A DNA stretch of 64,000 nt from an uncultured Lachnospiraceae bacterium (GCA_905203555.1 CAJKWK010000006.1:15492-79491); one strand, 5' to 3'; numbered from the stretch's first letter, positions 33,191 through 42,617 are shown. Notes: a model not told the origin generated them from the letters alone. Program-made: numbers and translations.

Positions 33191-33245
33191 TTGCTATATT
33201 TCAAGCATTAACTACCATGATAAGAATAGTGATTCTTGCTATACT
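33191..33245 (+). promoter_or_regulatory. Putative activator-dependent promoter of the TRAP operon
   Basis: TTGCTATA occurs at 33191-33198 and 33236-33243, 45 bases apart. The second copy overlaps a TATACT -10 candidate (33240-33245) that has no good -35 box. Repeated sites plus a weak promoter fit activation by the divergent AraC protein. Confidence 0.45.
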
Positions 33246-33299
33246 GTATTCAACAAAATGAGAGCGGTTTTGTAATAAAGTCAAAGGAGGAACGAAGAT

Positions 33300-34331
33300 A
33301 TGAAGAGATGTCACAGAGTGCTTGCGATCATAACCTGTGTGGGTGTGTTATCGTCAGCACTTGCTGGCTGCGGTGCAGGAGGGGGAGATCAGAGAAGGAT
33401 TGTCCGGGTAGGACATAATCAGGCGACGGATCATCCGACTAATATTGCATTGTTGGCTTTTGAAGAGTATATTGAGGAAAAATTGGGAGACAAGTTTGAT
33501 GTGGAAGTGTATCCGAGTGAGCTGCTTGGGTCACAGACAGATATGGTTCAGCTGACACAGACAGGAGCGATTGATTTCTGTGTGGCAAGTAATTCGATTT
33601 TGGAAACATTTTCGGAGAATTATACGTTATTTAATATGCCGTATTTGTTTGCTTCAGCCGAAGCTTACCATGCTTCAATGGATGATCCTGAGATTGTAGA
33701 TCCTATTTTTGAATCGACAACACAGGCGGGATTTGAGGCTGTGACATGGATTGATGCCGGTACGCGTAACTTTTATACAGTATCTACACCAATTGAAACG
33801 CCGGCTGATCTGAAAGGCCTGAAGATTCGTGTGCAGCAGTCTCCGACGAATGTACAGATGATGGATTTGCTTGGTGGATCTGCGACTCCGATGGGATTTG
33901 GCGAAGTATATACTGCGTTACAGTCTAAAGTTATCGATGGTGCGGAGAACAATGAGATGGCACTTACTTCCAATGGTCATGGAGATGTGTGTAAATACTA
34001 TTCTTATGATATGCATCAGATGATACCGGATATTTTGATTGGAAACTGTGCTTTTCTGGATGAACTTTCAGATGAAGAACGGAAGATTTTTGATGAAGGT
34101 TTTGAGTTGGTTAATCAGGTTGAGCGGAAGGAATGGATCAAAGCTGTAGAAGCAGCCAAAGAAAAGGCTGAAAATGAACAAGGTGTGACATTTCTCTATC
34201 CAGATACTAAGGCGTTTCAAGAAATATGTGAACCGATGCACGAAAACATGTTGAAATCTTATCCGGATCTGAAGCCAATCTATGAGAAAATTCAGGATTA
34301 TAATACAAAGTATCCGACGGCAACGGAGTAG
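33300..34331 (+). CDS. dctP: TRAP transporter substrate-binding lipoprotein (DctP family)
   Basis: A 343-residue extracytoplasmic binding protein. Lipoprotein signal peptide with lipobox LAGC (Cys24). DctP signatures: VGHNQATDHPTN, GAIDFCVASNS, FNMPYLFAS, and the carboxylate-anchoring region LKGLKIRVQQSPTNVQMM with the conserved arginine, then GEVYTALQSKVIDGAENN. The family binds organic acids through that arginine. Context with aryl-pyruvate metabolism genes suggests an aromatic or keto acid, but sialic, C4-dicarboxylic or sugar acids are equally possible. AAAGGAGG precedes the ATG. Confidence 0.93.
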   Translation: MKRCHRVLAIITCVGVLSSALAGCGAGGGDQRRIVRVGHNQATDHPTNIALLAFEEYIEEKLGDKFDVEVYPSELLGSQTDMVQLTQTGAIDFCVASNSILETFSENYTLFNMPYLFASAEAYHASMDDPEIVDPIFESTTQAGFEAVTWIDAGTRNFYTVSTPIETPADLKGLKIRVQQSPTNVQMMDLLGGSATPMGFGEVYTALQSKVIDGAENNEMALTSNGHGDVCKYYSYDMHQMIPDILIGNCAFLDELSDEERKIFDEGFELVNQVERKEWIKAVEAAKEKAENEQGVTFLYPDTKAFQEICEPMHENMLKSYPDLKPIYEKIQDYNTKYPTATE

Positions 34332-34344
34332 GAGGTGAGGGCAA

Positions 34345-34833
34345 ATGAAAAAAATTCAAAAGGGGATTACCCGTATATTAAATGGGCTGGCGGGAATTAG
34401 TTTTCTTGCAATGGTGCTGCTGACCTGTTGGCAGGTATTTACGAGATATATTTTGAAGAATCCGTCTACATGGTCGGAAGAACTTGTTGGTTATTTGTTT
34501 GCGTGGATGAGTTTGCTGGGGGCATCACTTGTAACGCAGGAACGTGGACATATGAATATACCGATTCTGGTAGAAAGGTTCGGAGAAAAGGGACAGAAGC
34601 TCCTGAATTGTCTGGGAGAATTGATTGCATTTTTATTTTCTCTGGTAATCTTGGTATTTGGAGGCGTTCAGATTACAAGTTTGGCAATGGGACAGATGAC
34701 ATCATCTTTGGGAGTTCCAATCGGCATTTTTTATATCGTGCTTCCACTTTGCGGTGTATTGAATATGATATATACGGTATTTAATATGGTAGATATCTTA
34801 AAGGGAAAACCGGAAGAAAAGGAGGCGGTATAA
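34345..34833 (+). CDS. dctQ: TRAP transporter small permease (DctQ family)
   Basis: A 162-residue membrane protein with four transmembrane helices. CWQVFTRYILKNPSTWSEEL and WMSLLGASLVTQERGHMNI are the DctQ signatures. Starts 14 bases after the binding-protein gene behind GGAGGTGAGG and abuts the large permease gene directly. Confidence 0.93.
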   Translation: MKKIQKGITRILNGLAGISFLAMVLLTCWQVFTRYILKNPSTWSEELVGYLFAWMSLLGASLVTQERGHMNIPILVERFGEKGQKLLNCLGELIAFLFSLVILVFGGVQITSLAMGQMTSSLGVPIGIFYIVLPLCGVLNMIYTVFNMVDILKGKPEEKEAV

Positions 34834-36135
34834 ATGGCAATTGAATCATTATTGATTATTTTAATTGTATTGTTAGTATTGCTTGCGTTTGGGGTTCCGA
34901 TTGCGTATTCTATCGGAATTTCAGCACTGGTAGCGATTTTACAGACTGTACCGCTGGATGTATCGGTAGTTACAGCAGCTCAGAGAACGTTTGTAGGAAT
35001 GAGTAAATTCAGTTTGACAGCAATTCCGTTCTTTATTTTGGCTGGAAATTTGATGAATCAAGGTGGAATTGCAAAGCGGCTGGTTGATTTTGTAATGGCG
35101 CTTCTCGGAAAGCTCCCTGGCGCGCTTTTGGTAACTAATGCCGGAGCCAATGCACTGTTTGGAGCAATTTCCGGTTCTGCATCTGCAGCAGCGGCAGCAG
35201 TAGGAAGTATGGTAAAAGAGGGAGAAGAAGAACTGGGATATGATCCGGCATTGTGCGCGGCAACCAATGGAGCATCTGCGCCGTCAGGACTTTTGATTCC
35301 TCCGTCGAATGCATTGATCACCTATTCTCTTGCCTCCGGCGGAACTTCTGTGGCAGCATTGTTCTTAGGAGGATACGTTCCGGGAATTCTGTGGGCACTG
35401 TGCTGTATTATTGTCGGTGTGTTTTTGGCAAAACGAAAAGGATATCAGGGGGTTAAAGGAAAATATGACTGGAAAAATCTCGGTAAAACCACGATCAGTG
35501 CACTTCCGGCTCTTTCATTGATCATAATTGTAATCGGTGGTATTGTAATTGGTGTGTTTACAGCGACCGAAGGTTCTGCAATTGCGGTTGTGTATGCGCT
35601 GATTCTTGGAATCTGTTATCGGAATATTACATTAAAGTCTTTTTGGAAGATTGTAGTGGACAGTGCCAAAATGAGTGGTATGGTCGTATTTTTGATCGGT
35701 GTATCCAATATTCTTGGCTGGGTTATGGCTTTCTTACAGATTCCGCAGGCTGTTTCTGCAGCGCTTTTGGGAATTACAGATAGTCCGGTTTTGATTCTGC
35801 TGATCATGAATGTGATTCTGTTGATTGCAGGAACATTTATGGATGTAACCCCGGCAATCTTGATATTTACACCTTTGTTCCTGCCAATCGTGCAGACATT
35901 TGGTATGCATCCGGTACATTTTGGTTTGATCTTAGTGTACAATCTTTGTATTGGAAATATTACACCTCCGGTTGGAAATACTTTGTTCGTAGCAATTAAG
36001 GTTGGAAATACTACTTTGGCTAAAACGATTCCTTACATGCTTTGGTATTATCTGGCGATTCTGGTTGGACTTTTGCTGGTAACCTACGTTCCATTCTTAA
36101 GTATCGGACTTCCAACGGCTGCCGGATTGATTTAG
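34834..36135 (+). CDS. dctM: TRAP transporter large permease (DctM family)
   Basis: A 433-residue sodium-coupled permease with about twelve helices. FGVPIAYSIGISAL, FVGMSKFSLTAIPFFILAGN, GANALFGAISGSASAAAAAVG, ATNGASAPSGLLIPPSNALI and IGNITPPVGNTLFV are conserved DctM segments, the last two lining the substrate and Na+ sites. ATG 34834 begins immediately after the DctQ stop, with AAAGGAGG within the DctQ coding end. Confidence 0.94.
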   Translation: MAIESLLIILIVLLVLLAFGVPIAYSIGISALVAILQTVPLDVSVVTAAQRTFVGMSKFSLTAIPFFILAGNLMNQGGIAKRLVDFVMALLGKLPGALLVTNAGANALFGAISGSASAAAAAVGSMVKEGEEELGYDPALCAATNGASAPSGLLIPPSNALITYSLASGGTSVAALFLGGYVPGILWALCCIIVGVFLAKRKGYQGVKGKYDWKNLGKTTISALPALSLIIIVIGGIVIGVFTATEGSAIAVVYALILGICYRNITLKSFWKIVVDSAKMSGMVVFLIGVSNILGWVMAFLQIPQAVSAALLGITDSPVLILLIMNVILLIAGTFMDVTPAILIFTPLFLPIVQTFGMHPVHFGLILVYNLCIGNITPPVGNTLFVAIKVGNTTLAKTIPYMLWYYLAILVGLLLVTYVPFLSIGLPTAAGLI

Positions 36136-36188
36136 AAATAACACAAAACAGGTTTTTGGATAGTGTTATTATATGGATATAATAAAGA

Positions 36189-36226
36189 AAATGGCATCAG
36201 TAAAATTTGCTGACGCCATTTTTTTA
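36189..36226 (+). terminator. Terminator of the TRAP operon
   Basis: AAATGGCATCAG pairs with CTGACGCCATTT across TAAAATTTG (one A-C mismatch), ending in a T-run. It separates the transporter from the paaK-ior operon. Confidence 0.8.
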
Positions 36227-36255
36227 AATTAACGCTTTAATTCGACAAAGTATTG

Positions 36256-36264
36256 TGTTATAAT
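36256..36264 (+). promoter_or_regulatory. Extended -10 promoter of the paaK-ior operon
   Basis: TGTTATAAT is a TGn-extended perfect -10 box 39 bases before the ATG. No good -35 box is present. Confidence 0.55.
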
Positions 36265-36303
36265 AGGAAAAATGACAGAGAATCATAAAGGAGGAATCAC
36301 ATT

Positions 36304-37614
36304 ATGATATGGGCGAAGGAAGAAACCTTGCCAAGAGCTGAACTGGAAAAGATTCAGCTTGAAAAATTAAAAGAGACGGTAGCGTACATTTATGAAAAGG
36401 TAGCTCCTTATCGAAAAAAGATGGATGAGGCAGGGGTGAAACCAGAGAATATCCAATCACTGGAAGACTTGAAAAAACTTCCGTTTACATATAAGTCGGA
36501 TTTTCGTGATAATTATCCGGATGGTTTGTTTGCAGTTGGAAAAAAGGAGATTGTGCGGTATCATGCGAGTTCAGGAACAACCGGAAAACCGACTGTGGTA
36601 GGATATACAAAAAATGATCTGGAGATGTGGCTGGACAATGTGGCGAGAATTGCCTGCATGGGTGGAGCGACTGAGGAGGATGTAGCACAGATTTCCTTTG
36701 GCTACGGGACTTTTACCGGAGCGCTTGGTCTGCATGGAGGTCTGGAGAAGATCGGGGCATCTGTAATTCCGATGTCATCAGGAAATACAAATAAACAAGT
36801 CATGTTTTTGCAGGATATGGGAGTGACGCTTTTAGTTGCAACACCATCCTATGCGCTGCATCTGGGAGAGGAACTTCGAGCACGCGGAATTGACCCGTCA
36901 AAAGACCTGAAAGTACATATTGGGTTATTTGGCGGAGAAGGTATGACAGAACCGATGCGGGAAGAGATGCATAAAGTCTGGGGAAATCAGTTTGTCTGTA
37001 CACAAAACTATGGAATGAGTGAATTGTGCGGACCGGGAGTGGCCGGAGAATGTACGGAACTCTGTGGAATGCATATCAATGAAGACTGGTTTATTCCGGA
37101 GATCATTGATCCGGAGACAGAGGAAGTTTTGCCTCCTGGAGAACGAGGAGAGCTGGTAGTAACCTGTCTTGGAAAAGAGGCACTTCCTCTGATCAGATAT
37201 CGTACAGGTGATTTGACAAGATTGATGTATGAGCCATGTAAGTGCGGACGGACAACAGTTCGTATGGAGAACTTATCCGGACGTGCAGACGATATGCTTG
37301 TCATTCGAGGAGTGAATGTATTCCCGACACAGATTGAAGAAGTCTTGCTTAAGATTGAAGAAATCGGACCACATTATGAAATTCTTGTAGAGCGAAAGAA
37401 TCGACTGGATGTAATGACGATTACAGTAGAATTGATAGATGATCGATTACTGGATAGTTATACAAAGCTCAGCGAATTGGAGAAGAGAATCAAATCGGCA
37501 TTAAAATCCCAGCTGGGTCTTGCAACGCAGATCCGTCTTGTAGCACCGAATTCTCTGAAACGATTTGAAGGAAAAGCAAAAAGAGTAACAGATTTACGAA
37601 AGGATGGTTTATAA
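36304..37614 (+). CDS. paaK: Phenylacetate-CoA ligase-type enzyme (copy 1)
   Basis: A 436-residue adenylate-forming enzyme: P-loop YHASSGTTGKPTVVGYT, FGYGTFTGALGLHGG, QNYGMSELCGPGVAGEC, RYRTGDLTRL with the conserved Asp, and zinc-type CKCGRT. PaaK makes aryl-acetyl-CoA from ATP, CoA and phenylacetate or indoleacetate; some work in the reverse direction with IOR to conserve energy as ATP. It is followed after two bases by iorA, so aryl-acetyl-CoA chemistry is strongly implied. AAAGGAGG precedes the ATG. Confidence 0.93.
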   Translation: MIWAKEETLPRAELEKIQLEKLKETVAYIYEKVAPYRKKMDEAGVKPENIQSLEDLKKLPFTYKSDFRDNYPDGLFAVGKKEIVRYHASSGTTGKPTVVGYTKNDLEMWLDNVARIACMGGATEEDVAQISFGYGTFTGALGLHGGLEKIGASVIPMSSGNTNKQVMFLQDMGVTLLVATPSYALHLGEELRARGIDPSKDLKVHIGLFGGEGMTEPMREEMHKVWGNQFVCTQNYGMSELCGPGVAGECTELCGMHINEDWFIPEIIDPETEEVLPPGERGELVVTCLGKEALPLIRYRTGDLTRLMYEPCKCGRTTVRMENLSGRADDMLVIRGVNVFPTQIEEVLLKIEEIGPHYEILVERKNRLDVMTITVELIDDRLLDSYTKLSELEKRIKSALKSQLGLATQIRLVAPNSLKRFEGKAKRVTDLRKDGL

Positions 37615-37616
37615 AA

Positions 37617-39362
37617 ATGGCGGAAAAAGTAATTATGCTCGGAAATGAAGCGATTGCCAGAGGCGCATACGAAGCAGGAGTAAAGGTTTCTTCTGCATAT
37701 CCGGGAACACCGAGTACAGAGATCAGTGAATATCTTGTACAGTATAAAGAGGAAGTCTATGAAGAGTGGGCTCCGAATGAAAAAGTTGCAGCAGAAGTAG
37801 CAGTAGGGGCAAGTATTTCCGGCGTACGTGCGATGGCATGTATGAAACATGTAGGATTGAATGTGGCGGCAGATCCGCTCTATTCAGTTTCTTATATGGG
37901 AGTAAATGGCGGTTTGGTGCTGGTTGTTGCGGACGATCCGGGATTGTATAGTTCCCAAAATGAGCAGGATACGAGAATGGTGGCCAGGGCTGCGCAGATT
38001 CCGGTCATTGAACCATCGGACAGTGCGGAGGCAAAGGATTTCTTTAAAATTGCATTTGCATTGAGTGAGCAGTTTGACAGACCATTTATTTTTCGTACAA
38101 CAACAAGACTTGCACATTCACAGGGACTGGTAGAACTTCAGCCGAGAGAAGCGATTCCGGACAAGGAATATGTAAAAGATATTCGAAAAAATGTAATGAT
38201 GCCGGGGAATGCAAAACTCCGTCATGTAGAAATTGAAAAGAGAAATCGGGAACTTGCAGAAGCGGCTAATACGCTTTCAATCAATACGGTAGAAATGAAA
38301 GATACTTCGATAGGTGTGATCACCAGCGGAATTCCGTACCAATATGTAAAGGAGGCGCTCCCGGAAGCATCGGTATTGAAATTGGGAATGGTGAATCCAC
38401 TTCCGAGAAAACTGATCGAAGAGTTTGCGTCCAAAGTAGAGACTCTTTATATTGTAGAAGAGTTGGATCCTGTAATTGAAGAACAGGTGAAGTCTTGGGG
38501 AATTTCTGCAATCGGAAAGGAAATATTTACGGTTCAGGGCGAGTATAGTGCGAATATGCTTAGAAAGGCAATTTTAAAGCAAGATCTGGAAATACAAAAT
38601 CCGGCAGATGCACCTCAGCGGCCACCGATTTTGTGCCCGGGATGTCCGCACAGAAGTGTGTATCATGTGTTAAATAAATTAAAGCTGCACGCTGCGGGTG
38701 ATATCGGATGTTATACACTTGGTGCAGTCGCTCCGCTGAGTGTTGTAGATACTACAATGTGTATGGGATCCAGTATCTCTACTCTTCATGGAATGGAAAA
38801 AGCGAAAGGAAGAGCATATATCAAGAACTGGGTGGCTGTAATCGGGGATTCTACATTTTTACATACGGGTGTAAATTCATTGATGAATATGGTATACAAT
38901 CATGCAACCGGAACTGTTTTGATTTTGGATAATTCAACGACCGGAATGACAGGACATCAAGACCATGCGGCTACAGGAAAGACATTGCAGGGAGATCCGA
39001 CGTATGCAATCGATATTCCGGTGCTTTGCCGGGCAATGGGCGTGAAAAATGTACGAGAAGTCAACGCATTTGATATTGCTTTGCTGGAAAAAACAATCAA
39101 AGAAGAACAGGAAAAAGAAGAAGTATCTGTGATTATTACAAAATCTCCATGCGTATTGCTGGATAAATCAAAAAAACCGATTTATATTGCTCATCCGGAT
39201 AAATGTAAAAAATGCGGTATGTGTATGAAACCGGGCTGTCCGGCGATGACAAAGAATGCGGATGGAACCATCCATATTGATGATACAATGTGTACCGGAT
39301 GTGGATTGTGTGAAACTTTATGTAAATTTGATGCAATAGAATTGGTAAAGGCGGGTGAATAG
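37617..39362 (+). CDS. iorA: Indolepyruvate:ferredoxin oxidoreductase alpha subunit
   Basis: A 581-residue TPP enzyme. VSSAYPGTPSTEISEYL opens the pyrimidine-binding domain; GDIGCYTLGAVAPL and IGDSTFLHTGVNSL with LDNSTTGMTGHQDH form the TPP-binding core; two 4Fe-4S clusters at the C-terminus are held by CKKCGMCMKPGCP and CTGCGLCETLC. With IorB it oxidatively decarboxylates indolepyruvate, phenylpyruvate or 4-hydroxyphenylpyruvate to the aryl-acetyl-CoA, reducing ferredoxin. Conserved CPGCPHRSVYHVL is also present. Confidence 0.96.
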   Translation: MAEKVIMLGNEAIARGAYEAGVKVSSAYPGTPSTEISEYLVQYKEEVYEEWAPNEKVAAEVAVGASISGVRAMACMKHVGLNVAADPLYSVSYMGVNGGLVLVVADDPGLYSSQNEQDTRMVARAAQIPVIEPSDSAEAKDFFKIAFALSEQFDRPFIFRTTTRLAHSQGLVELQPREAIPDKEYVKDIRKNVMMPGNAKLRHVEIEKRNRELAEAANTLSINTVEMKDTSIGVITSGIPYQYVKEALPEASVLKLGMVNPLPRKLIEEFASKVETLYIVEELDPVIEEQVKSWGISAIGKEIFTVQGEYSANMLRKAILKQDLEIQNPADAPQRPPILCPGCPHRSVYHVLNKLKLHAAGDIGCYTLGAVAPLSVVDTTMCMGSSISTLHGMEKAKGRAYIKNWVAVIGDSTFLHTGVNSLMNMVYNHATGTVLILDNSTTGMTGHQDHAATGKTLQGDPTYAIDIPVLCRAMGVKNVREVNAFDIALLEKTIKEEQEKEEVSVIITKSPCVLLDKSKKPIYIAHPDKCKKCGMCMKPGCPAMTKNADGTIHIDDTMCTGCGLCETLCKFDAIELVKAGE

Positions 39363-39364
39363 AG

Positions 39365-39934
39365 ATGGCGACAAAAAATATTATGATCGTAGGTGTCGGC
39401 GGACAGGGAACTTTGCTTACCAGCCGTATTTTAGGCGGCTTGACAATTGCAGGCGGGTATGATGTAAAACTGTCGGAAGTACATGGAATGGCACAGCGCG
39501 GCGGAAGTGTTGTTACATTTGTGCGTTATGGAGAAAAAGTGGCAGAGCCGATTGTAGAAGAAGGACAGGCGGATGTAATCATTGCATTTGAACGGTTAGA
39601 AGCATTGAGATATGCGCATTTTCTGAAAAAGGATGGCGTTTTGATCGTCAATGATTGGAGGATCGATCCGATGCCTGTTGTAATTGGTGCAGCAGAGTAT
39701 CCGGAGGGAATCATAGAAAGACTGGAAAAAGAGTATAAAGTTTATCGGGTGAATGCAACAGAGGAAGCTAAGAAACTTGGAAATCCAAGGGTATTTAATC
39801 TGGTTGTTCTTGGAATTGCAGCACAGCACATGGACTTTACAAAAGAACAGTGGTATGAGGTTATCGAGAAGACAGTACCTTCAAAAACAGTGGAAATCAA
39901 TAAAAAGGCATTTGATGTAGGATATACACTTTAA
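39365..39934 (+). CDS. iorB: Indolepyruvate:ferredoxin oxidoreductase beta subunit
   Basis: A 189-residue gamma-type domain of 2-oxoacid:ferredoxin oxidoreductases. IMIVGVGGQGTLLTSRIL and VHGMAQRGGSVVTFVRYG are the conserved CoA/gamma-domain motifs. It starts two bases after the iorA stop and needs IorA for activity. Confidence 0.95.
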   Translation: MATKNIMIVGVGGQGTLLTSRILGGLTIAGGYDVKLSEVHGMAQRGGSVVTFVRYGEKVAEPIVEEGQADVIIAFERLEALRYAHFLKKDGVLIVNDWRIDPMPVVIGAAEYPEGIIERLEKEYKVYRVNATEEAKKLGNPRVFNLVVLGIAAQHMDFTKEQWYEVIEKTVPSKTVEINKKAFDVGYTL

Positions 39935-39949
39935 GAGGAGGGGATAGGG

Positions 39950-40369
39950 ATGATTCAACAGTTGTCGGTATTTGTGGAAAATCAACCGGGAAGTATTATG
40001 AGGGTTACTTCTGCACTGACAGAAGCAAAAATTAATATACGGGCAATCGCTTCTTTTGACGGGCCGGAATTTGCAATTTTACGTTTGGTAGTGGATCAGC
40101 CGGAGAAGGCAAAAGACTATTTGACGACAAAAGGATTTGTGGTCAGACTGCATAAGGTTATAGGTGTGGAATTACAAGACGAAAAAGGAAATCTGAATCA
40201 GATGCTGGAAGTTCTTGCAAACGGAGGACTTAGTATTAATTACATTTATTCTTTTGTAATTCGCGGAGACAAAGCCCCTGTTATGGTATTTAATACAGAT
40301 GACTATGAAAAGGCTGAAAAATGTTTACAGGCAGCGGGCGTAAATCTAATTGAAGAGATGGATCTTTAG
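39950..40369 (+). CDS. Tandem ACT-domain protein (copy 1)
   Basis: A 139-residue protein made of two ACT repeats: IQQLSVFVENQPGSIMRVTS near 2-21 and KVIGVELQDEKGNLNQMLEV near 71-90, each with the ligand-binding turn before the first helix. ACT domains bind amino acids. Pairing with PaaK and IOR suggests it senses aromatic amino acids or their products and modulates the enzymes (inference). It follows iorB by 15 bases. Confidence 0.88.
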   Translation: MIQQLSVFVENQPGSIMRVTSALTEAKINIRAIASFDGPEFAILRLVVDQPEKAKDYLTTKGFVVRLHKVIGVELQDEKGNLNQMLEVLANGGLSINYIYSFVIRGDKAPVMVFNTDDYEKAEKCLQAAGVNLIEEMDL

Positions 40370-40409
40370 TAATCTATAGAAATTTTGTAGTGATAAGGAG
40401 CAAAAAACG

Positions 40410-41744
40410 ATGGCAACAGGAGTTTCAAAAGAAAACTGGGTTGAGAGAATTCGTGACCCAAGAATAGAATGTATGAGCAGAGATGAGATGGCAGCTCTGC
40501 AGAGTGAAAGACTGATCGACGTAGTAAATCGCGTATATAATAATGTGGAATTTTATCGGAAAAAGATGCGTGAAATCGGTGTAGAGCCGGGAGATATCAA
40601 AGGAATTGAGGATATTGATAAACTTCCGTTTACAACAAAAGAAGATCTTCGTGATAATTATCCGTTTGGGATGCTTGCTATCCCAAAACAGGATGTGGTC
40701 CGCGTACAGGGAACGTCCGGAACAACGGGTAAACTGACTCTGGCATCTTATTCGCAGAAGGATGTAGATGTATGGGGAGAATGTGTGGCACGTTGTCTGA
40801 CGATGGCCGGATTGACGAATGAGGATATTATCCATGTTTGTTATGGTTATGGATTGTTTACAGGTGGATTGGGTCTCGATTTCGGAGCAAAAGCGTTGGG
40901 GGCAATGGCAATTCCAATGTCCGCCGGAAATACAAAGCGTCAGATGATGTGTATGGAGGATTTTGGAGCAACAGCCTTTGCATGTACGCCGTCCTATGCG
41001 TTGTATTTGGCAGAATCCATTCAGGAAGCAGGATTGGTAGACCGGATGAACATCAAAGTAGGTATTCATGGGGCAGAACCATGGACGGAAGAAATGCGTA
41101 TAAAGATTGAAAATATTCTCAAAATCAATTGTTTTGATATTTATGGTATGTGTGAAATTACCGGGCCCGGAGTGGCACAGGATTGTATTCATCATAAAGG
41201 CCTTCATGTTCATCATGACTATTTTTATCCGGAGGTTTTGGATCCGGTTACGCAGAAAGCATGCGCTGATGGTGAGACAGGAGAGCTGGTCTTCACTACA
41301 CTTGCCAAAGAAGCGATGCCATTACTTCGATATCGTACGAAAGATTTGACGAGCATTGACCATAGTACATGTGATTGCGGAAGAACTTTGCCGAGAATTT
41401 CTAAGTTCAAAGGACGTACGGATGATATGAAGGTAATTCGTGGTGTGAATGTATTCCCGACACAGGTAGAAACAGCACTGCTGAGTATCGGTGGTGTGGT
41501 GGCTCCACATTATCTCATGATAGTAGATCGGGAAGATAACCTGGATGTTCTGACTGTTATGGTAGAAGTAGATGAGAGTATGTTCTCTGATGAGATCCGG
41601 AAACTGGATGCGTTGAGAAATAAGATAGGTGCGGTATTGAAACAGGCTTTGGGTGTTTCTGTAAAGGTAAAACTGGTAGAGCCTAAGACGATTCAAAGAA
41701 GTGAAGGTAAGGCAGTGCGCGTAATCGATAATCGAAATCTATAG
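40410..41744 (+). CDS. paaK: Phenylacetate-CoA ligase-type enzyme (copy 2)
   Basis: A 444-residue paralogue of the enzyme at 36304, sharing the P-loop (QGTSGTTGKLTLASY), CYGYGLFTGGLGLDFG, IYGMCEITGPGVAQDC, RYRTKDLTSI and CDCGRT. In the segment after the P-loop and in the acceptor region the copies differ markedly, so substrate range or direction may differ. A ribosome site is within GATAAGGAGC before the ATG. It shares the transcript with iorAB. Confidence 0.93.
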   Translation: MATGVSKENWVERIRDPRIECMSRDEMAALQSERLIDVVNRVYNNVEFYRKKMREIGVEPGDIKGIEDIDKLPFTTKEDLRDNYPFGMLAIPKQDVVRVQGTSGTTGKLTLASYSQKDVDVWGECVARCLTMAGLTNEDIIHVCYGYGLFTGGLGLDFGAKALGAMAIPMSAGNTKRQMMCMEDFGATAFACTPSYALYLAESIQEAGLVDRMNIKVGIHGAEPWTEEMRIKIENILKINCFDIYGMCEITGPGVAQDCIHHKGLHVHHDYFYPEVLDPVTQKACADGETGELVFTTLAKEAMPLLRYRTKDLTSIDHSTCDCGRTLPRISKFKGRTDDMKVIRGVNVFPTQVETALLSIGGVVAPHYLMIVDREDNLDVLTVMVEVDESMFSDEIRKLDALRNKIGAVLKQALGVSVKVKLVEPKTIQRSEGKAVRVIDNRNL

Positions 41745-41806
41745 AATATTTGTCGCATGCTGGAAAAGTGGAAACGATTGAATTTGCATAACGAGGAGGA
41801 AACAGA

Positions 41807-42253
41807 ATGAAATATACAATTCAGCAGTTATCAGTATTTTTGGAAAACAGAGAAGGGCGTCTGGATGAAGTACTGAAGACTCTTGCAGATCATGAGGTGA
41901 ATATTGTTGCGCTGAGTTTGGCAGATACTTCTGATTATGGAATGCTTCGAATGATAGTCTCTGATCCTGAAAAAGGAAAACGGGTTTTGAAAGAAGCGGG
42001 TATTACAGCCATGTTGACAGATGTTGTGGCACTTCGTGTGCCGCATGCAACCGGATCACTCAGCAAGGCAATGCATCAAATAGTAGAAGGCGGAGTGAAC
42101 GTAGAATATATGTATGCTTTTGCAAATGGAAACGATGCATCGGCAGTCCTAAAGTGTGATGATCCGAAACGGGTAGTTGAGATTCTGCGGGAAAGCGGAT
42201 TTGATGTGTGGGAAGCATCAGAAGCATACGTCTCAAACATATCGGAAATGTAA
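41807..42253 (+). CDS. Tandem ACT-domain protein (copy 2)
   Basis: A 148-residue double ACT protein (IQQLSVFLENREGRLDEVLK and DVVALRVPHATGSLSKAMHQ). It has the same architecture as the protein at 39950 and, like it, accompanies a PaaK gene, so the operon contains two PaaK-ACT pairs around iorAB. AGGAGG lies eight bases before the ATG. Confidence 0.88.
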   Translation: MKYTIQQLSVFLENREGRLDEVLKTLADHEVNIVALSLADTSDYGMLRMIVSDPEKGKRVLKEAGITAMLTDVVALRVPHATGSLSKAMHQIVEGGVNVEYMYAFANGNDASAVLKCDDPKRVVEILRESGFDVWEASEAYVSNISEM

Positions 42254-42276
42254 TGAGCGGGTTTGGCGTTTAGAAT

Positions 42277-42317
42277 AAAAAATCAGCACCGGATTCAAAC
42301 CGATGCTGATTTTTTTA
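42277..42317. terminator. Bidirectional terminator at the end of the paaK-ior operon
   Basis: AAAAATCAGCA-x-CGG pairs with CCG-x-TGCTGATTTTT (42278-42292, 42300-42314) with a seven-base loop. A- and T-runs on both sides let it serve also the convergent cold-shock gene. Confidence 0.85.
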
Positions 42318-42419
42318 ATCTCATTTTGCTGTATTGCTTTTAAATATTAAATCTAGTCTCTAGTCTTTGTAGTCTTAGTTATAAATTTATATAATTAAAA
42401 GGTACATTAAAAAATCTGA

Positions 42420-42617
42420 TTAAAGTTTTACTACATTAGTTGCCTGTGGTCCTTTAGCGCCTTCTGTAACGTCAAATTCTACAGCCTGGCCTTCTTCTAA
42501 GGACTTGAATCCATCCATTACCAATCCTGAATAATGTACGAAGATGTCGTTTCCTTCGGAATCAGAGATGAATCCATAACCTTTTTGGTTGTTAAACCAT
42601 TTTACTGTACCTGTCAT
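42420..42617 (-). CDS. cspA: Cold-shock protein (CSD single domain)
   Basis: A 65-residue OB-fold protein with RNP1 KGYGFIS and RNP2 DIFVHYS, and aromatic nucleic-acid-contacting residues (TVKWFNNQKGYGFI). It binds single-stranded RNA and DNA as a chaperone. ATG ending at 42617 is chosen because GGAGGG lies nine bases upstream; the in-frame ATG five codons earlier overlaps that site. A 5' leader of about 70 bases carries a small hairpin (TTCCG/CGGAA), typical of cold-shock mRNAs. Confidence 0.97.
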   Translation of the reverse strand: MTGTVKWFNNQKGYGFISDSEGNDIFVHYSGLVMDGFKSLEEGQAVEFDVTEGAKGPQATNVVKL

